Source of the DNA: Caenorhabditis elegans
Taxonomy: Eukaryota > Nematoda > Chromadorea > Rhabditida > Rhabditidae
Direction: 5' to 3'
Assembly (NCBI RefSeq): GCF_000002985.6
Contig: NC_003283.11
Span: forward strand, 17,299,501 to 17,363,500
DNA length: 64,000 nucleotides
Made by a program: the position numbers and the translations under genes. The notes below the pieces were generated by a model that searched no databases, was not told the origin of the DNA, and worked only from the letters and a program-made list of their open reading frames with translations. Below, piece after piece: positions 57,815 through 64,000 of this stretch (positions are counted from its first letter, which is position 1; each line of letters starts with the position of its first letter).

Positions 57815-59461
57815 ACCCCGGACTTTGACATGCCATAGTAGATTTTCGATTGTTAGGCACATGAACTTTTGCGACAAATACTATTCTACTACTTGTCTTT
57901 TTATTCGTTTACTACGTGATATATTTCCCTGCGATAGGCCCACATAGATATTTTACTACGGCGAATACTCTTTTACTACCTTGTCTTTTACAAATTGTAT
58001 GTAGTAAAAGGTCTGGATGCGCAACTCGTAGTAAAAGAGATTCCGCAGTGAAAGAGATCTTTTAGTAAAATGGTATCTGCCAATTTTTGCGAATTTTGAG
58101 GTTATCCGATAAAAATTATTTTTATAGCATGTTAAACGCAGCTCATGACAGATAATTGAGTCAAAAAACCATGTTTAATTTATAAGTTCTCAACGGTGAC
58201 ATTTTTGTCTTCATTTTCGTGTTTAAAACGAACATTTTTTTCGTACCGAAATTACATGTTTGTTCCAGCTCTGGTGTGCACCCGTACTCTATCATCAATG
58301 AAAAATGCCAGTTCTTCACAGAGCCATCAAGTTTCATTGATTTTATGGCATTATTGAGTAAAAGTTGCACGATTTTAAGATTTTTATTCAGCGATTTATT
58401 GCTCAAAAGTGGGTGTTTCTAATATTGTTTAAGAATAATTACCTGAACATATTTATTCAAGTAGTGTCTTGAAACTAAAAAATCCAAAATAAAACTTCCA
58501 AAATATGTATTTCAATACAGTTTGTGACGTAATTTCGCGTCATTTTTTCACACGGTAAAAAATGAGAGACGCAGAGGCATGTGCCCCCGCAGGAATCTCC
58601 GCCCGCCCACAACATAAGAAATGCCACTGCTGTGCGGCTCGCGGCTCTCGACGCCAGCCGAGAGCCGACACCAAATTTGAACTCGGCTCTCGGCGCGCGT
58701 CGAGAGCCGACTTTTTTCAAGAGCCGCACAGCACTGATCCTCCATCCTGCGGGGACACATGTCTCTGCGTTTCTCATTTTTTTTACCGTGTGAAAAAAAT
58801 GTCGCGAAATTACGTTACAAACTGTATTGGAATACATATTTTTGAAGTTACTTGAATAAGGCGAAATGTGTATTGAAATACACTTTTTAATTTCACGACA
58901 CTACTTGAATAACCCCATTACGGATAAGTTCAATAAACTCAACATTTGCGTTGTTAGGACCCCAAAATTTTTTTCGAGAAAATTGTCTAACAATAAGTTT
59001 GAAAGACGGGAATCGAAATTTTTTCAGTTTTTTGTGAGTGAGGGCAAGGACACAGCTTCATCCTTTTCAAAATAATGAGGACGGTAGCAGAATAAAATAC
59101 GTTCTTGTTGCTTCTGCTAACGGCCCTAGTTAAGCCTTCCACGAAGGCGCTACTCGCGTTGGCCCGTCCCACACCACGCCCCCACTCCCGCCCTCATACT
59201 ATCGAATTTTCTCTTCCACACAACAATGGTGAAACGCGGTCCCGCCCAGCGTCGACCGCAGTGCGCAGAGTGTGACAGAGCGGGTGCACGGAGTGTGCGA
59301 GAATATAGCTGGCTTAGTATACACTGTTCACGTTTCGCCTTTGTGGAAGACTTCGCCCTATACTATAGTATGGCGTTATGATCGTCGTGGACACAGATTG
59401 AGATTGTGAATTCTAAACAGTTACCATTTCTGTGTTTTTTTTTTTCAGCTCAAAATTTCAG
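57815..59461. other. Intergenic: MITE 58455-58917 and a GC-rich patch 59110-59390
   Basis: 57860-58070 has TTTTACTAC words in both orientations. 58455-58917 is a foldback bounded by ATTCAAGTAGTGTC and GACACTACTTGAATAACCCC, with inner CGGTAAAAAATGAGA and CGGCTCTCG words. 59110-59390 is unusually GC-rich (CCGCCCAGCGTCGACCGCAG, GCGAGAATATAG) with no open frame; it might be an RNA gene or a repeat, but I cannot name it. Confidence 0.6.
58455..58917. repeat. Foldback MITE with GGGGTTATTCAAGTA-type ends
   Basis: Outer ends TTATTCAAGTAGTGTC and its complement. Inner arms include GTAATTTCGCG, CATTTTTT and ACGGTAAAAAATGAGA matched by TCTCATTTTTTTTACCGT, around a GC-rich centre with repeated CGGCTCTCGACGC words. 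It shares its ends with the 97-bp element in the skr intron. Confidence 0.85.
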
Positions 59462-60620
59462 ATGAAAAATAAAAAACTAGATACAGGCTTCAAATTGCTA
59501 TATCTCATACCAACTAATTATCAAGCTATGAAAAGGATCATAGAAAAGTGCTCCGTTGTTACAATGTAAGTTTTTTGTTTGGTTATCATATATAAATTCG
59601 GAAGTTTCAGCTTATCAATTCGGAAAGTATGCAAGGGCCTTCGAAGTTTTGTCGACACCAGATGTTTTGAGTTTCCCAACAAGCAACTTTCCATAGTGAT
59701 TGATGGTGGTAATTGTTATCTAAAAATAGTTACTCCCGATGAAAACATGCTCCTCGGCTACGAAAAAAATGCAATTGGGTGTAGCTTTTGGGCAGACCCG
59801 GCAATATATTACAATTCTGATTATATTCAAACGCGGACGATCACAGGCGATACACCTTTGAACGTGTGCATGAGCGATCTGGGGTCTATCTTGAAGCATC
59901 ATAAAGCCCCAATGGATTTAATCGACTTCAACCTGCGTGCTATCGATGACGTTGTTATTCTCACAGAAATTATCAGAGAAACGCTTATGCCTGAAGAAAA
60001 GCGGTTAAAAGTGAACAGAGTATTTTTTTTTGGAATTGATATGAAGATGATGACCAGAATACTGTCGTATTTGGATGAAAAGGTGCTAAATGCAATTGTC
60101 CTGATGTATGATGCAGAAAGCAGAAATGAAGGAGAAGAACTGGACACTGGTCGTATGGTGAAGCTGGCACAATGGAAAAACGCCAAACAACTTGGTGTTG
60201 ATAGGTTTGCTGTGTCATTTCCAATAGAAAGTATTGGACACTTTCACAAAGTTAAACTTTGTTTCCGTCAAATTACCATCCGAGATTTGCTTTATCTGAA
60301 GGAGGTAGGCATAATAGAGGTAGTTCAGAGTGTTTTATTAAAATTTTCAGATTTTTATGAATTCAAGTGTCAAGCGAGAATTCGATATTCAAAGTAGATC
60401 GTTTGATGCAGAAAAGTTGAATGAAACTTTTGGTTACCCTTACACCGTGACCGAAAACAAAGTGAAGCGTAAAAAGTGGTTATTCAAAATGTTAGTGATC
60501 AGGCATGCAGTAGTCGAACTAGACTATTTGGAGCGTATAGAAGGTGAAAGGGAGATCACATGTTTCAAGTTTACTCAGTATAAAGTGCCACAAGAAATAT
60601 TTGATAATATCCCTTGGTAG
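59462..60620 (+). CDS. F-box / FTH protein (fbxa type), divergent
   Basis: Exons 59462-59565, 59611-60304 and 60351-60620 give 355 residues in phase. The F-box spans the first junction (LLYLIPTNYQAMKRIIEKCS, then LSIRKVCKGLRSFVD). FTH follows (LSIVIDGGNCYLKIVT; LAQWKNAKQLGVDR), with an unusually long basic tail in exon 3 (ENKVKRKKWLFKMLVI). It is the only gene of this distal group in which I can see an F-box, so it may represent the ancestral form of the F-box-less paralogues at 50.9-57.8 kb. Confidence 0.85.
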
Positions 60621-62040
60621 TTTCATGCACTTTAATTGAGATTTAAAATATTTTTCGTATTTTTCGCATGTAATGTAAGAATGTGTGAATAAAAATTGAA
60701 TTTTCTTTGTAAGATCCTCTACTTTTCCCTGCAATTTTACAGTGCGGGGTTATAGACGTGTTCACATCAAACTTGATGATATCGTAAAAATTTTATTTTG
60801 AAAGTTCTTTGAAAAAAAGTATTGATATTTCTTGGGCACATCTTAGCTACTCCATTTTTTTTAACAAAAACATTTTCAAATATCCCCGGCGATGTTTTTT
60901 TTGATTTTTTGTCAAGTTTGATACTCCAAACAATAAAATTAGTATATTTTTATCCCGTTTTTTTATCACTTTGTAAATAAGCAAATAGAAAGGGAGTAAC
61001 GTTGTACAAATCGAAATCAGCAACTCAAATCCAATTAAAATCACAGAAACCGAGTTTTCTTTAATGTTTTGAAACGCATATGTAATAGAAACTTGGATGT
61101 TTTTTATCTGGAAGTGAAATGACCGAAAGACTGGGAAAATGTTGCAACCAAGTTTGTGCTTGACGTGTTTAGTCTTCCAGGTATTTGCAAATACATAGAT
61201 ACCAGTATATTCAATTTCAATTGCTGGTTTGATGATTTTTTGCAAATAAACTACTGTTTACAATCCTTCAAAATTGTTAGAGTTGGACGTGACGACAAAA
61301 AAATCCAGTCGATTCGCCATTATTTAATTTTTGGGTTGGGACATACATATATGGGAATCGGTAAAGACTTTAGTAGGAACCAGATTGAAGGTGGAGTACC
61401 GAAATGTGAAACTTTGTCATTTTGGTCCCAAAACATCCCAACACTACCGAATTTCGTATTGAGACGTTTTGAAAATTTCTCAGAAAAAAGTTATTGCGGT
61501 TCTAAGTTCTGGGAAAAAATACTCATTTTCAGCTAAAATAAAGAAAACTTATCGGTGTCGCAGCGTCAAGTTTTCAGAAAATTCAAGATTTTACCATAGA
61601 GTAGAAGCGATATGTGATGGGGCAGAAGTGGTCTGAAAATAAAGAAATTTTCAAAGGAACTTTTAAATTGCTCTACTTGAACAAATGTACAATGCTCAGG
61701 AAGCCAAGATATGGGCGGAGTTTATTTTTTGGAGTTTTCTTTAGTGGGGAAATTTGTTTCAAAGCGTAAATAGAAATAAAAGTTCCCTAAAATATGTAGT
61801 TCATGCCTAGGTTCACGTGAGAATTTTATTTGAATTTCTATTAAATATCCTAACCAAAAATTCGAAAAATAATTATTCTCCGTGACATTAAACTTTATAT
61901 TTTCCCCCTCACGTAATCTAACGTTCAATCTCATCCTCCTCACTCATTCATTTCTCAATTCATCTTCTGGACCAGAATAACAATAATTGTGACTTTCCTG
62001 TTTCTGCAACTTTCAGATTCTAATTTTGAAATTTCAGAGG
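60621..62040. other. Gap with a receptor relic and repeat fragments
   Basis: About 61385-61435 (GAAGGTGGAGTACC, TTGGTCCCAAAA) is a fragment of the foldback family seen at 745-1125. The receptor-like relic is listed separately. No intact gene. Confidence 0.5.
60900..61107 (-). pseudogene. srz-like first-exon relic
   Basis: Minus strand after a TTCCAG at about 61113-61108 reads ENSVSVILIGFELLISICTT then LLPFYLLIYKVIKKRDKN, matching the first helix and following Y-x-Y-x-NK-x-RDK loop of the srz gene at 18647. No later transmembrane exon follows at lower coordinates. Judged a relic. Confidence 0.45.
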
Positions 62041-64000
62041 ATGCTCTTGTTAAGAGTACGGATATTTTCATTTCTTGTATTCGGAATATGTACAACAGCT
62101 ACTAAACAAGTTTCGAGAATTGAGAGACAGTCGGGTTAGTGGTTTGATTAAAAGCTGCCGTTACTTCTGATTGTGGCGATTTCTGAAATTTTCTGGAGAA
62201 GATTAGTGTAGTGAAGGCGCTCCATAAACAAGAATCGACGGCACGCTATGAACCCACGGAGTTCTGGCCTTCCTCATTGCATTTCTCGCGCTCCATTGAT
62301 AATTGTCTGCTGGAGAACGCGTGTGAAAGTCGTGTACTTCACAGGGACACGTAGATTTAGTTTTACAACTAAAACCGAGCCGCGACGCGACACGCAACGC
62401 GACACGCAACGCGACACGCACCGCGACACGCAACGCGTCGTCAATAGACCCCAGAAATGGCCAAACCAAAATGGCCTAGTCCGACAAAATCTTCCGTTTC
62501 TCTTTCCGAGAGAAGCCAGAACCGCGTGGATAATAGCCGATAAATTCAATTTGAAGTTATCCGGTAGCCAATTTTTTTGTAAACACACACCGGCGAATTA
62601 CATGGAAGTAGTTCTGGGCACTTTGAATAAAATCCTTACAAATACCATCCCATTATCAAATCCTTTCCTCAATTTTTTTTCATTTTCAGCATCCTCGGCT
62701 CTCCAGCAAACAGTCGAAAACTTCTCATCCCTTTCACGCCTTGTCAATGCAATTTCCCTTCAACAAGCTCTGCTCGATGGATCTGCAAAGCCGAATGACG
62801 TCATTGCTGAGCTTCTTGATATTGAGTCCGGAGACGCTGTTGCAAAAATGATTGGAACTGAGATTGATGCCAACAAGATCAAAGGAAATCTTGATAAGAC
62901 TTATCAGCACGTGAGCAAACATAAGGATAATCCGGTAAAAGATTCATCGAAAGTTCGGGAAGCGATTCTCAATTTAGAGTTTATGAAAACTCGAGTTGAT
63001 GATTTAGAGAAGGCGGTCGACGTTCCGGATTTGGCCACAAAGGCAAACGACTACATTTCTTCAATCGCGAGTTATATGGTGTTCCAAAACATTGGAAAAT
63101 TCAAGAATGTGTTGAATAATTTAAATTCTCTGAAAAACAATTCTCTTGATTCGAAAAATGCTATATTACTTTCAGAAGCCGTCACCGCTTTCAATCAGTT
63201 ATCCATTGATTTACCTACGTTTCAAACAGAAATTTCGCAATTTTTAAGTCATGAGTCAAATCTGAAGGATTTCTATGCTCAAAAAGATTTCTATAAAGTT
63301 TTTGATCCTACTTTTGCTATAAGCAAAGTAGGTGAAAAATATAAAGATTCTTTCAATGCATTAAGCAATCTTCAGTCAACTTTAAAAGCTGTTCAAGAAG
63401 ATTCAAAGTTATTAATACCAATTATGAAGGAACATAATACATATTTCAATACTGCCCAGTCTATTGAAAAACTTGTTATTTTCTTAGGTACTCTGGATAA
63501 CGAGAGAAAAACCTCTAAGGTATTTCCTTATGGAGCCAGTGATATTCTGCAGATTCAAGACAACTTGAAAAGTGCATGGCTTAAGGAAACGTTAGCTGAA
63601 GGAGGCGATATGTCCAAACTTTTAACATCGTTGGATTCTGTTGCAAACATTGGTGAATTGGCTAAAGGTTACGTCGAAAGTTGGAAAAAGCTTCAAAGCT
63701 TTTCAGACTCTTCCACAAAGATCGCTAATTTTAGTACCAAAAGCGTAAAGGATTTGAAGCCTATCAAAGGATCTCCCATGTTTAGTGATTTTGAGAAAAT
63801 TTACAACAATGTGAAAGAAGTGGGCGATGGAGCGGCTTTCGTTGAGAAAACATATAAAAGTGCATTATCCGGTGAGCACAAGGATGTATCATCAATTGTG
63901 AAGTCTTTGAGATCAGCATTATCAGGTGCTCAAGAACTTACAGTTGCGGATGAAATTTTTGAAGGGTTAAGAAGGTTAGAGAAATTAAAAGATTTTGACA
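62041..64000 (+). CDS. Secreted WSN-domain protein, 3' end off the window
   Basis: Exon 1 (62041-62134) encodes a signal peptide (MLLLRVRIFSFLVFGICTTA). Exon 2 starts at 62690 and is open to the window edge. It begins with a nematode WSN domain (FSSLSRLVNAISLQQALLDG and VIAELLDI), a family of unknown function named for conserved Trp/Ser/Asn. A long, mostly helical and charged body follows (over 430 residues visible). The ATG directly follows TTTCAGAGG, possibly a trans-splice site. Intron 1 (62135-62689) contains the CGACACGCAACGC dispersed repeat at about 62370-62530. Likely secreted; partner and role unknown. Confidence 0.85.
62370..62530. repeat. CGACACGCAACGC dispersed repeat in the WSN-gene intron
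   Basis: GCGACACGCAAC repeated about four times, followed by GACCCCAGAAATGGCC and GAAGCCAGAACCGCG. Related to 19003-19200. Confidence 0.8.

Noticed and set aside
58475-58855. Paired open frames on both strands
   Set aside because: They read through a palindromic MITE, whose symmetry makes both strands open.

Overview
The window is nematode nuclear DNA, almost certainly Caenorhabditis elegans or a very close relative. Reasons: short introns (about 45-60 nt) ending in TTTCAG, nematode-specific chemoreceptor families (sri-like, srz, srg-like), a large F-box/FTH (fbxa) cluster, an fbxb gene, a WSN-domain gene, degenerate TTAGGC telomere-type repeats, and foldback elements of the kind scattered through C. 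elegans chromosome arms. It reads as a rapidly evolving autosomal arm. All exon models were built by hand from splice sites and reading phase.

Layout. 1-2 kb: a minus-strand FTH gene running into a second F-box and off the left edge. 3.5-4.9 kb: sri-like receptor. 6.3-8.2 kb: secreted protein with two VMO-I (vitelline membrane outer layer I) domains. 8.7-12.1 kb: a 37-bp tandem array followed by a 26-unit 123/101-bp array. 14.2-15.6 kb: unrecognised gene. 16.8-20.0 kb: broken srz gene, tRNA-Tyr, intact srz gene. 20.1-26.7 kb: a doubled HTH-F-box-FTH gene, an fbxa gene and its broken copy. 27.1-28.4 kb: fbxb gene flanked by inverted telomere-type repeats. 29.3-31.1 kb: srg-like receptor. 32.1-48.2 kb: four tandem fbxa genes (HTH_48, HTH_48, F-box, FTH), with one inverted, broken relative between the third and fourth. 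48.4-50.6 kb: a truncated SKP1-related (skr) gene and a C2H2 zinc-finger gene, tail to tail. 50.9-60.6 kb: four divergent FTH genes, most without a visible F-box. 62.0 kb to the end: WSN-domain gene.

How the genes fit together. F-box proteins are substrate receptors of SCF ubiquitin ligases and bind SKP1. Here receptors (fbxa, fbxb) and an SKP1-like adaptor lie together. The tandem fbxa proteins also carry two helix-turn-helix domains of the kind found in mariner transposases, and one of these genes holds a decayed mariner in an intron. Transposon-derived foldbacks fill many introns. Several genes carry one single-base frame break each; this may be recent pseudogenisation or residual sequence error, which the window alone cannot decide.
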